Shown piece by piece: positions 1 to 10,029 of a stretch of 64,000 bases of DNA. The position numbers and the translations under genes are program-made. Below the pieces are notes generated by a model, which was given only the letters and a program-made list of their open reading frames with translations, was not told where the DNA came from and ran no database searches. The first letter of the stretch is position 1; every line of letters starts with the position of its first letter. The DNA is from Elymus sibiricus (taxonomy: Eukaryota; Streptophyta; Magnoliopsida; Poales; Poaceae): assembly GCA_039707655.1 (NCBI GenBank), contig CM077664.1, forward strand, positions 25,966,781-26,030,780, read 5' to 3'.

Positions 1-583
1 CATCTAGTCACAAAAATTTCAGAACACATGTTTCTGTTTGTAGTCTGGTCACACAGAAATTCAGAACACATGCTTCAGTTCGTATTCATCTAGTCACAAA
101 AAATTCATCACCAAAAATCAGAACACATGGTATTGTTGTTATATTCGTTGACTTGATTGCTGTAGATTACCATACCGGACTGGAAGTAAGCTGCAATATG
201 AAAGAATGAATCAAAATTTAAGGCCTGTGTTCGAGGGTTTAGATAAGAAAGAAGAGGGAGGCACCACCACATAGAGGAAGGGGCGCCATGGGAGGAGAGA
301 ACATCGAGGTGTCGCCGGGGGAGGTCACCGCCAGCGGTGCTCCGTTGGGGAGGCGAAAGTTGGGAGGCGGCGGCGCGTGGGGTGAAGGAAGAGGCGAGTT
401 GGGGAGGCAGCGTCGCGTGTCGCGAAGGAAGAGGTGACTTGGGTTATTCGAACACTTGGAACCCTTTTTTTCTACTTATCAGTGGCACAGGGGTAAATCT
501 TAACAATTCTAGTGGCAATTGCGATGACGGACGAAGAAACGTTCTTCCCTTTAATATTAGGTAGAGATGTTGGTTTCATGCAG
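1..583. other. Upstream flank of the DnaJ-like pseudogene, no clear gene
   Basis: The first 200 bases hold three diverged copies of a short AT-rich phrase (CATCTAGTCACAAAAA / AGAACACATG). A GC-rich stretch at 288-434 opens with ATG and encodes about 49 residues rich in Gly and Arg. It has no J-domain helix or HPD loop, so I do not call it the first exon of the gene that follows. The expected N-terminal half of a J domain is not visible here. Confidence 0.4.
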
Positions 584-1456
584 TGCTCTCGGACGAGAAG
601 AGGAGGGCGCTTTACGACACTGGGCCCCCTCGACGACGACTAAGAAGAGGTCGAGGTAATTAATTGCCAAATATTAGCCTGCCTAGGTTTGCTTCTCATG
701 CTCGTATGTTCTATCAGCCATGGGCGTTAATCTAACTCGGATCTTTGGTTGGTGTATTGTTAGGGTTTCCATGATTTCCTTCAGGAGATGCACTCGCTCA
801 TGGCCACCGTTGGTAGAGAGGTAACTAACTAATGTTAATGCATGGCACAGTTTGATTCATACCTTTTAGTGTGGAATTTTTAAGCCAAATCTGTTACTTA
901 ATTTCACTTTGTTTATATTTGAACTGTAGAACAGAGGAAATCGTGTCTTTTTTTATTTTTTTGAAGAAGAAAAAGTTCCGGGGATATGATGTCAGGGGAA
1001 CAATATGGAAACAAAAATCGTTAAGAATCTAGAACAATCATGACAATTGTGAAGAATCTACAACAACCATGATATTTTTGGTAAGAAAATTGGGTTGCAT
1101 TGCATGCCACCGCTACCATTTCCTGTCTCCACAATTTAGTAAATCCCTGTAGATCAAAACCGAATGTCTTGAGACACTGGTTCTGCTGCATGCCTGAAAC
1201 TATCATTGACAAACCCCCGCTTGACTTGGTGCAGGAGCCCGTGTATTCCCTGGGCCAACTCCAATCCATGCTCGACGGGATGATGCAGGATTTCACCTCA
1301 CCCCAACTGCCACCACCAAGCAGCTTCTGCACCAGCACAGGTTCGTCGGCACCCAGCGGCGGAACGCAGCAGCAGCGTCGATCCTCATCGCACGTGCGGC
1401 CCCAAGGTTTCGGCAGCTCGGCGTGTTTCAGCCGGACAGCTTTCTCTGGCTGCTAA
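584..1456 (+). pseudogene. DnaJ (J-domain) protein gene, 3' part, broken
   Basis: Three exon-like blocks with good splice borders read as the C-terminal half of a plant J-domain co-chaperone. Block 584-655 encodes the end of the J domain (VLSDEKRRALYDTG, the helix III/IV signature). Block 764-820 encodes GFHDFLQEMHSLMATVGRE. Block 1235-1456 encodes EPVYSLGQLQSMLDGMMQDF followed by a Ser/Gln-rich tail ending in TAA. Type III DnaJ proteins of grasses have this order: J domain, acidic linker, short helix, Ser-rich tail. The first block has an extra C in a run of five and an in-frame TAA before EEVE, so the frame is lost. No HPD-containing exon is seen upstream. I read it as a truncated pseudogene of a Hsp70 co-chaperone. 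A sequencing error in the C-run cannot be excluded, but it would not remove the stop. Confidence 0.7.
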
Positions 1457-1850
1457 GCACTTGTGATCTCCATTGCAACTCGTGTATCCGTGGGTGTACG
1501 TTCCTAGCTACTTGTTCAGAAATCACAAGGATCAATTGCAGGGGAATAAAGAAGACGGTAGATAGGTTTCCAACTGAGCAGCAACTCGAGAGGATCTTCA
1601 TTCTAGTTTTTGTTTGTGAGAGATAGGTGTACATAGATGACCACCTTATTCTGTACGAACTGGTGTTGCCCTTGTACAGCTCTTGAGCTTGTCCGTGCGT
1701 CTGATGATTATTAGAAGTGAAGGGGTGATGTTATGCATTGTGGTGTAATAGGCGGATACGCGTGCTTCGCCGCGCGCAGGCAGTCTGCAGTGCTAACCCA
1801 GGCGCTTGGTATGTGTAAGATTCAATGGACTAGGAAATCGTCAGGGTTAA
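1457..1850. other. Downstream flank of DnaJ-like pseudogene
   Basis: AT-leaning sequence following the TAA at 1454-1456; it probably contains the former 3' UTR. No convincing ORF. A short direct repeat (GTTAAGCAGCAGT, around 1846-1875) lies just before the LINE. Confidence 0.3.
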
Positions 1851-2008
1851 GCAGCAGTCAGGTTAAGCAGCAGTATAACATCGAGATCGATTACGACTCG
1901 CTACGCCTAGGGTTTTCTCGTCCGAGGCGACTCGGCGGCGATCCAGAGGCGGGAGCTGACGCCACCCTTAGGCTGGCAACCACGGGTGATCAGGGAGAGA
2001 GGGGTGGG

Positions 2009-3319
2009 ATGAGGGGGAGTGGATCCGCAGATCCGGTGATGGAAGATCCTCTTGGTCTTCAAGAAATCCGGGAAAAGATGAGATCTGCCATGCAGGCCTG
2101 GTTGAAAGGAAAAGATCATGGGAATCAGATTCGGCTGGATCACAGTGGCCGGATGGATCCGTGTGGAATACCGGAGGTGGCGATGATTAGAGAGAAAATG
2201 CGGAAGGTCATGATCACCTGGGATATGGATAGAATCGAGAGGAATCAGATCGATGGGCTGAGAGAGAACTCAAAGACGGGGATCCCCCGGACGGGGGAAA
2301 TGGAGGCAGATCAGATCGTACGCATGATGCAGATCCAGCTGGCAATGCGGAGACGGTGATTGTGTTGGAATCAGATCTGGGCGTCGACGATTTAAGCACC
2401 GCCGCCCGCATTGGGGATCACTCAAATCCACGTAAAATCCCTAACCACACCCCCAAGCAAATTGAGATGGCCAAGCGCACTGACTTGAAGATAAAGAAGG
2501 TGGTTTCCAGCGTCGCTGCTCAGGAGGTAGCTTCGAGCGGTGAGAGTGGGGGCATGAGGAAGATGGCGCAGCATGGTGGTTCCTCGAAGGTGAAGAGACC
2601 CGCCTGGCGCCGATGATACCGATCGGGGAAAATGATGATGAGATCCCGCCGGAGCTCATGCTTCAAGATGACGATGAAGGGAAAGTCGTGGTGGTGAACC
2701 TGGCAAGTGTGCGCGATGCCATGTGCACCCGCTGGACTGCTGTTGGCCAGTATCGCTCCTTACGACCTTGCAGCACTAAAGACCCTTTTGAAGAACTGCA
2801 GGAGAAATGGGGGATGCTGGGCATCCTCGAGTACAAGCTGCTGAAGGACAACCACTTCCTCCTGGAGTACGAGAAGGAGGGCGACCTCCGCTTCATCATC
2901 ACCAACAGACCATGGACCCATCGCAATGACACCTTCCTCATCGTGTTATACGACGGGTGCGCGAGACTGGCAGACGTCATGATCGACTACATCCCTCTCT
3001 GGGCACGCATCCACGACATTCCCCTCACCATGATGTCCGAGGAGGTGGGATGGAAGTTGGGGGCTGAGCTGGACACGGTTCGGGAGGTCGCCACCGATAA
3101 TCGAGGGAAGGTGTGGATGAGTTCATCCGCGTCTGCATCGACCACCCGGTCAACAAGCCGCTGAGGTGGAGGACCAGGACAAGAAACGAGGACGAACATG
3201 AGGTCCTGTACCTTGAGGTGAAGTATGAATGTGTTCCTCATTTTTGTTTCTATTGTGGCCTCATCGGCCATACCGAGTGCGACTGCAGGCTCCCCGAGGA
3301 TCTCAAAAAGGTGCGCTAA
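2009..3319 (+). pseudogene. LINE ORF1: DUF4283-like region plus CCHC zinc knuckle
   Basis: A Met-rich N-terminal part (frame at 2009-2359) repeats the phrase IREKMR twice. The middle frame, 2613-3164, contains LRFIITNRPWTHRNDTFLI and YIPLWARIHDIPL, which are hallmark stretches of DUF4283 in LINE ORF1 proteins. The frame is then lost near 3110. A third frame (3113-3319) continues with CFYCGLIGHTECDC, a C-X2-C-X4-H-X4-C zinc knuckle. In the family this protein binds element RNA as the ribonucleoprotein particle forms. At least two frameshifts make it a pseudogene. Confidence 0.75.
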
Positions 3320-4079
3320 ACGACGGGCATCCGTGCCTCACCGTACAAGAGGATCAACCATCGCAGCGGCCATGTGGCGGCCAACGGGGTGAGTGCGGGC
3401 CTCTTCCTTCAGTTCAACTCTGGGAACAACTCCACGGTGAAGACGGTGCCTGCCAAGCTGGCCATGCTGCCACATGATACCAGGACCGGGAATGCCGAGG
3501 TACTCGACAACCACGTTGTTGCGGCGGTGGCTGCAGCAGCTGCTGTGAAGTTCCAGGATGGCGCGCTGGTGGACCAGACGCAGGTGCCGCCATCCACGCC
3601 ATAAAACAAAGGTGTGCTGCCTGGCACGTTCAGCCTGTCGGTGCCTGCTCCCATGATGGCCTCTACGATAAGCCCGGCTGTCATGGTGGTCACACTGGAT
3701 GCTCCTTCGGCCCTCTTGGCGGGGGCTGTGCTCGACATGAACACTCCTCCACCACAGCTTCTAGTGCTGACGGCGACCATGTCCACCAAGCCAAGAGCTA
3801 CCAAGCGCGTGGTGCAGATGCGGGGATGCAAGGGTGCGAGCAAAGATGGGGTGAACAAAGGCTCTATGTTGGGAAAGCACACTGATAGGAACCAGGAGGG
3901 CAAGGCGGCTGAGAACGTTGTGTAAGGCGCCAATGCAACTGAGAACAGTAAGAAGCCTTGCGGTGATGACATGCTGCTAAGGATCAGAGTAAGAAGGGTG
4001 AGAATGGTGGAATGGAAGCTAGCAGCCCCGGGGCTACTGGTCAACTAACGGGCACGAGTGTCGGTGCCCGTCAGGATCC

Positions 4080-5300
4080 ATGAGTCTATTAAGTTGGAAC
4101 TGTCCGGGCCGTGGACAACCCTGGACAATTCAAGAGCTGGTGTGCCTTGTGTGCATATACCGTCTGATGATCGTTTTTATTTCTGAAACTCTACAATGCG
4201 AGGAGAGTGTTAAGAGTCTTAGATGGAATCTTGCCTCAAGCATTGTATCACACATGATGGGAAGGGCAAAGGTGCCGGTATTACTATGTTCTGGGATGAA
4301 AGCATTGAAATAAAGTTGCTCTCGTATGGTCCGAGGTACATCCATGTGCCTGTCGGGGATGACTCCCATGGTCTGAAATGCAGGGAACTTTTGTGTATGG
4401 TGAACCTAGAGGGCTGGACATGCATCACATGTGGACGCTATTGAAGTGTATAAGGCCACTGGGCACGGAATCCTGGATGATGATAGGGGATTTTAACGAG
4501 ACCATGTGGCAGTATGAGCATTTGTTAGAGTCAAAAGATCGGAAAGGTATATGGCGAATTTCTGTTAGGTCTTGTCAATTTGCCATCTTCTTGATCTTGG
4601 CTTTAAAGGGACGGCGTGGACATATGATAATAAGCCGAAGGGGAGGAAAAACGTAAAAGCAAGGCTTGATAGAGCCGTTGCCTCGCCATCGTGGACTGCT
4701 CACTTTGGGGACGTCCGGGTTCAGTATATCAGCTCATCACGATCTGACCACCTGCTATTGTTGCTACAGTATGAGAAAAAGTCCGCCCCACGACAGAAGA
4801 ATAGCTGCTATCATTATGAGGTTATGTGGGAACAAGATAGTTCTTTACAGGGCACAGTTGAGGAGGCCTGGGGCAAGCATCACAATGTTCAAACGTTTGG
4901 CGATGTCACCAAGAAACTTGGGTCGATGTAGAACAATTTGACGACTTGGAGCAAAAAGAACTTCGGCTCTGTGACTCAGCGAGTTGGTAAGCTGAGGAAT
5001 AAGCTTTTGATCGGTTGTGAATAGCATGGCAATTAGAAGAATGAGACGCGGACGTCTATAAGGTCTCAAAAGAGCAGGATGAGGTACTGTACCATGAAGA
5101 AATAATGTGGTGGCAACGGTCCCGTGCGTCATGGCTGCGCGAGGGGGACCGGAACACTAGCCATTTGAACCGTGCGTCATGGATGCGCAAGGGGGACCAG
5201 AACACTAGACATCTCAACAGAAAGGCTAGCTGGCGCCAAAAGAAAAATGCAATTAAGAAGTTAAAAGATACATATGGGAACTGGGTAGAGGAGACTTAAG
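4080..5300 (+). pseudogene. LINE ORF2: endonuclease domain and linker, no reverse transcriptase
   Basis: The opening MSLLSWNCPGRG matches the start of L1-type endonucleases (SWNCRG), where the Asn is catalytic. Later pieces in shifted frames are WMMIGDFNE (the GDFN catalytic motif) at 4472-4500, then KGRKNVKARLDRAVAS and SSSRSDHLLLL (the SDH motif) at 4645-4760. The linker phrase ASWLREGDRNTSH, with a second diverged copy ASWMRKGDQNTRHLNRKASW, lies at 5120-5235; normally it occurs once, so a small tandem duplication is likely. The protein would nick target DNA for target-primed reverse transcription. There are several frameshifts, and no reverse transcriptase is present. Confidence 0.75.
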
Positions 5301-5405
5301 CCTTGCAAGACATGGCCACTAAATTCTTCTAACAGTTGTACACGGAAGATAGTGGGGTAACGCCGCATGATTAGTTAGAGATGATGACTGAAAAGGTTAC
5401 TGAAA

Positions 5406-6147
5406 ACATGAATTATGACCCCCGAATACAGTGTGCCATAGCCCACAAAATCGACCGAAGCGAGAAGATTTTGCATTGTGCCATAATAAGTGTGTCGACA
5501 ATCTGTCACTTTTCAATCTTGCGATCGTAGATACACGTATGATTTTGGTGTCAGACTGCAACACAGTACCCGGTCGAGGACTCCGAAGACACAGTTTACC
5601 CAAGTTCAAGCCTCTGAGATAGGTAACAACTCTATATCTTGCTTTGGTTTTTGTTTGTGGTGCCCCCACTCATAAGCGTGCACTAATCATACACGCGGCA
5701 TGCACGCCCATGAGGGTGACAGCATAGGTAGTACCACAACATAACTCTACGACCAAAAATATATGCAAGGGCTCATACATGAGCAGAGATAGCAAATATA
5801 ATACACACAGAGGTCACATGACCCAACATTACATCAGAGCAAAAAGCAAATATAGGTCTGAGTACAGACAAGTTTAACAAATGCCTTAAGAAGGCTAGAA
5901 CAAAAGTGACGACCCTCCCAAAGGCGCAGGCCTCCTGCCTAGGACCTCCAAACTACTTGTCGGCGTCGACATCCAAGTAGTAACCAGCATTGGGATCACC
6001 TGCATCCCAGGTGCTACTATCTGAATGCAGCAACCGGGTAGAGAAAAGAATAGCAAAGCAACGGTGAGTACTCATCCGAAGTACTCGCAAGACTTACATC
6101 AGATCTATCTACATATGCATCGGTATCAAAAGTAAATTGGTATAGTA
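5406..6147 (-). mobile_element. Unclassified LTR-element fragment
   Basis: From about 5655 this stretch is similar in order and wording to 27479-27915 inside CACTA-A: GTGCACTAATCAT, GCATGCACG, GTAGTACCACAACA, a stretch on gene-spacer-type sequence, then AGTACTCGCAAGACTTACATC and ACATATGCATCGGTATCAA. Both are remnants of one repetitive family. The fragment ends where PMD coding sequence begins, so it has replaced the N-terminal part of that gene. No ORF with a known domain is seen, and the strand is a guess. Confidence 0.4.
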
Positions 6148-7307
6148 GGGTGACGGTGTACACAGGAAGCTCGCATGTGCGATACAAGTGCTATGTGAAC
6201 GAGCTGGACACCTTGACTGCTGACCAGGTACCGACAAGTTAAATCAGACAAAATTTAGTTATGACCGAAATTTGTACCTAACAATTTATCTCCTTGTGTT
6301 GCAGGTCTTCTGGACGCCTTATGTGGATGATCGTGACTTCTCTCCTAACGAGATGTGCATGCGTGATAAGCATCTTTGGCGGACGAGGTGCCCAATGATA
6401 TGCTTCTTCGCAGTCGAGTGGCGCTTTGTAGACCGTGTTGCCAGACAATTTGGAAAAAGACAAGGTATTCCAAATGAGGAGAGCAAGGAGGCAATCCAAT
6501 CTTTGCATCGGTGAGCAAACATGTCTTTGAGATATGTAGTTGAGCATTGACAAAGTCATTGTTTGCTAATGGTTAATACCATGCATCGTTTGCAGGTTCA
6601 GTCGAAGGAACAATCAGGATACCTCGGATTGGGAGAACAAGCACCGTAAGTGGATACAAATCTGGAATCAAAGAGAGGCGTTAGTGGAATTAGAGAATAG
6701 ACCCCACAATCAGCCAGCATACGAGAAGTATCAAGCGTGGTATGCGAAGCGTTACCGGTTAAAGCTAAAGCCCGGTTGGACTCGCGAGGAGTGTTCGGAG
6801 TTGGTGGCGGAAGATCCGGAGGCTGCGGAAGGTTATCATGCCTTCAACTTGGTAGTGAGAGAGAACAGAGGGACTCAAGTTGACTATGCACCGATACATG
6901 ACGAAGTGGTAGTTAAATCAACCTAATTGCATTATCTTGTCTTTTTTCAAATATAAATGTTTTGTGTGTTCATGAATTGCAGGGCAGAGAGTTGCTTATG
7001 TGTGTCAACGAAGCCGGTGTAGCACTCAGTCATCCCCGGGGGGTGGATTATCTGAGAGAACTCTTAGGACCACGATGGAGGTATGGGCATCTATTACAAA
7101 AGCTCCATCTTTGCGAATTAGTTATTTACATCTCATAACATATTTTGTGTTGTCGCAGAAGTTCAAGAAACGGTTCCACAAGATGGCAGCTATGCTTTCT
7201 TGCCATGGTGCTCAGGCCGCCGACGCGAGTGCACCTGGTAGTAGCCGCGCCTCCAGAGCTAGACGACGTTATCTCCGCGACAATGAGACAGAGGAGGAGG
7301 TACATCA
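6148..7307 (+). pseudogene. Plant mobile domain (PMD) gene, 5' part (exons 1-5)
   Basis: Five exon blocks: about 6148-6227, 6305-6510, 6596-6908, 6983-7080 and 7159-7307. The first three junctions keep the phase. The protein has the aminotransferase-like plant mobile domain signature: YVNELDTLTADQ, VFWTPYVDD, CMRDKHLWRTRCPMICFFAVEW, RVARQFG. It continues with a PxWTREECSE-like helical region and a basic-to-acidic tail. PMD proteins include MAIN/MAIL1 and many transposon-borne copies; the transposon setting here favours the latter. The exon 4/5 junction is one base out of phase with the reading frame that continues downstream, so a frameshift or a non-canonical splice must be assumed. The N-terminus is missing and exon 5 is split by CACTA-A. 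Confidence 0.7.
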
Positions 7308-7319
7308 CACTACTACAGG

Positions 7320-7560
7320 ACCCCCTCATTAGCGGCGTCCCAATGTGCCCTGTAGTAGCGTTTGCTAGAGGCGCCGCTACTATCGCGCCGCTGGTAGCCA
7401 ACAACCAGCAGCGTCCGGTGGAACGCTGCTAAGCAGTAGCTCTCCAGCAGCGTTCGGTGTTGGACGCCGCTAGTAGCATCTCAACCTGCAGCGTGTAGTC
7501 GTCTTGACCGCTGCTAGTTATGAGTCGATGTAGTAGCGTTTTCCCTTTACGACGCGCTGC
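7320..7560. repeat. CACTA-A left subterminal repeats
   Basis: A dense run of short direct and inverted repeats with the cores GCAGCGTTC, GGACGCCGCTAGTAGC and GTAGTAGCG. In CACTA elements such units bind the TNPA-like protein and are needed in cis for transposition. They match the units at 26343-26465, 29030-29110, 29455-29530 and 30655-31010. Confidence 0.75.
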
Positions 7561-7862
7561 TGGTGCCAAAAACCCGAAAAAAATTCAAAATGCATTTATT
7601 TTGTTTGGCAGGATGTTCTACCACACAAATTTGCTGCCATGGCAGAGCATTTAGGCCATCAAAACGAAATGTAGCAATTATTATTATTGGATCATAAACT
7701 AAACATATGAAATCTTCAACACAATAGTAACTAGCATCACATAGTACCTAGCTAGCAATTCTAGAAAAATCCACTTAACGGTACAACCATAAGTACTCAA
7801 CACAAGTGCAATCATAATTGATGTAAATAGACATGCATGCATGTTGGACTCTCCAAAGACAC

Positions 7863-9472
7863 CTACTCGTCAGTAGTCGTCTTAGCAATGGTATGCACGA
7901 AGAGGATGGGGCCTGCATGTCCTACGTGGATGACGCCGATTATCTTGTCTCCAACCTCGGTGAAGTCGTAGATGTCATAGATCTCTTGCCATCCGTTGAC
8001 GATGAGGCATCCATCTTCTGACGACGTCGAGTAGGTGCATGGTATGTCCGTCTCGTCATACACAACAAGTCGCATGTCACCACTAATCTGAGCCTGCATT
8101 TGCATAGGCACCACATGTCTTGGGAGTTTCTGTTACAACACACAATGTGTAAGCACAACATTAATAATTCAAATGATATGGATGCTTGACATTGCAAACA
8201 ATTTATACCAGCAGTGACTTTTCGACATTGCTCTTATTCAAGGTGTGCACGAATGGCACGAATGACCCATCGTACGGTCCAACATCGTACTCCTCAACAA
8301 ATTCCTCAATGGCTTCCACCAATTCTACGACCGCGTCCAACTCTTGCCAAGTAAGTGTCATGTCGGCAGTGACATGCCTCTTGTCCACAATGTTTTGAGT
8401 TTCGTCGGACGCCATGAAGTAAGCTGTCCAAATTATATGTAATCGAGAGACTACTTTCAGCAGGTAATATAATAAAAAGGTTACTGATTAAATATATTAA
8501 TGGTCATGAAAACTTACACGGGGGAAGCACTGGAGCATTAGGAATGCGCACAATGATGTCAAGTTTGGGTTGGCCGAGAATGTACATCTCGATCTTCATC
8601 CCCACATCAAGCTTGTATGCCTTGGCGAGTCCTCTCCAACCAGGGCAACCGAAAAAAGTATGTTCCCCCTCATTTTTATCATAACAGGGAAGTTAAATCC
8701 ATCTCTTGTTCCAAGGTGAGCCTCAACCATCATTTGCTGATGCATTGGGACCTGAAGAATGTTGAGGACTTCACGCCTTGCAAAGCAAGGGATGATCTAA
8801 ACATAGTTATGAGGCGAAATAAAATTAGATCACAGTTTTTTGTTGCCCGCGTGTATGCATGCATGTATTACTTTATGAACTCATCTTCCAAACATACCAT
8901 CTTCCCCTCAAAGTCCTCTCCAAGCACAATGGAGAAGCGATTGTTCTTCATCCAACTCATGCCCAATTGAACCACCTTGTCGCATCTCCCGCGGCAGCTG
9001 TCGCCACACCTAGGGCACACCGCGTCCATTGCTGTGTTCACAACCGTTAGAATCTTCAAATGGTAGATACACTATAAAAAAGAACTTTAACTAAATCAAT
9101 CTATAAACCGCCTATATCTCTTATCTTTTTCTGTCTTTCTCACTCTTCTGTCTTCTATTATTCTTATCTCTATTCTATCTTTTCTCTCTTATCTCTTATC
9201 TCTTCTATTCTCCACTTTTTACTCTCTTCTCTTTTCTCCTATCTTCTCTCTTTCTCTCTTGTCTATCTTCACTCAACATAGATCTATACCCTCATCTCTT
9301 TTCTACCATATTCTCTTCACTATGTATGCATATAGACAAATAAAACCCACACTAACAATATTACAAATTTGACCAAATTAACATACACTAACCTATGTAT
9401 GCAATGCATATCTCACCGGCACTATTGGATCGACGACGGGCTTCGAGGACGGCGGCTGCCCGAGACGAGGAG
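7863..9472 (-). CDS. B3-like DNA-binding protein gene of CACTA-A (exons 1b-4)
   Basis: Read on the minus strand. The second half of exon 1 (9472 to about 9414) ends at a GTGAG donor. Exon 2 (about 9031-8870) encodes MDAVCPRCGDSC and GRC, a small Cys cluster. Exon 3 (about 8799-8514) encodes a first B3-like fold (FFGCPGWRGLAKAYKLDVGMK). Exons 4 and 5 (about 8420-8211 and 8128-7863) encode a second, better B3-like domain: FVHTLNKSNVEKSLLKLP, then LIVNGWQEIYDIYDFTEVGD, ending in TAG. The B3 hallmarks are the GW followed by an acidic L-x-x-GD turn. A one-base frameshift in a G-run near 8670 breaks exon 3, and CACTA-B splits exon 1. The role is inferred: DNA binding, perhaps to the element's own repeats. 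It could also be a captured host B3 gene. Confidence 0.6.
9118..9295. repeat. CT-rich low-complexity tract
   Basis: About 180 bases almost purely of C and T, with drifting motifs of the TCTCTTATC type. It lies in intron 1 of the B3-like gene of CACTA-A, where it reads as a purine tract on the sense strand. No other content is seen between 9060 and 9410. Confidence 0.7.
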
Positions 9473-9481
9473 CACTAGTGG

Positions 9482-9765
9482 AAAAACGGGATTTAGCCCC
9501 GGTTGGAAACGGCCTTTAGTCCCGGGTCACCAACCGGGACAACTAAATCGGGACTAAAGGCTCCCACCCTTTAATCCCGGTTGGCCACGACCCGGGACTA
9601 AAGTCCCTCCACGTGGCCGCGAGCGTGCGCCGGGGGCTGGAGGACCTTTAGTCCCGGTTGGTGACACCAACCGGGACTAAGGCCCCTCCACGTGACCGCG
9701 AGCTAGCGTCGGGGGCTGAAGGACCTGTAGTCCCGGTTGGTGTCACCAACCGGGACTAATGATTT
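9482..9765. repeat. CACTA-B left subterminal repeats
   Basis: Inverted pairs of CTTTAGTCCCGGTTGG and CCAACCGGGACTAA occur about every 60-100 bases, including near-perfect hairpins such as GTCCCGGTTGGTGTCACCAA around 9730-9752. A telomere-like GGGTTTAGGGTTTTAGGG run closes the block (9773-9800). These are the presumed binding sites of the element's own regulator protein. Confidence 0.8.
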
Positions 9766-10029
9766 TGTGTTGGGGTTTAGGGTTTTAGGGTTTAGGGTTT
9801 ATGGTTTATTTTTCCTTTTCATTTTGTGTTTTCCATTCAATTCTTTTTCATTTCAAACATATTTTACGCTACTACATACTGTACACGTTATGCATATATA
9901 ATATAATTTCTCGTACGACCATAGATATATCATATAATTTCTCGTATGACCATACATATATATATACAATTTTTCCTACAATTTGGAGATCATTACATGC
10001 AGGCATTAGCGGCAATGGTATTCTCCGCT

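Larger units (their letters stand above)
1850..5405 (+). mobile_element. Non-LTR retrotransposon (LINE), 5' and middle part, decayed
   Basis: The order is that of plant L1-type LINEs: an ORF1 with a DUF4283-like region and a CCHC zinc knuckle, then an apurinic-type endonuclease and the start of the linker to reverse transcriptase. No reverse transcriptase, 3' UTR or poly-A follows; at about 5405 the sequence changes to unrelated LTR-like DNA. LINEs are normally cut at the 5' end, so loss of the 3' half means a later deletion or insertion. Both ORFs are interrupted by frameshifts and stops, so the copy cannot be active. The 5' border is approximate. Confidence 0.75.

Noticed and set aside
9773..9800. 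Telomeric repeat (GGGTTTAGGGTTTTAGGG)
   Set aside because: Only a few degenerate units at the inner edge of CACTA-B terminal repeats; no telomere array.
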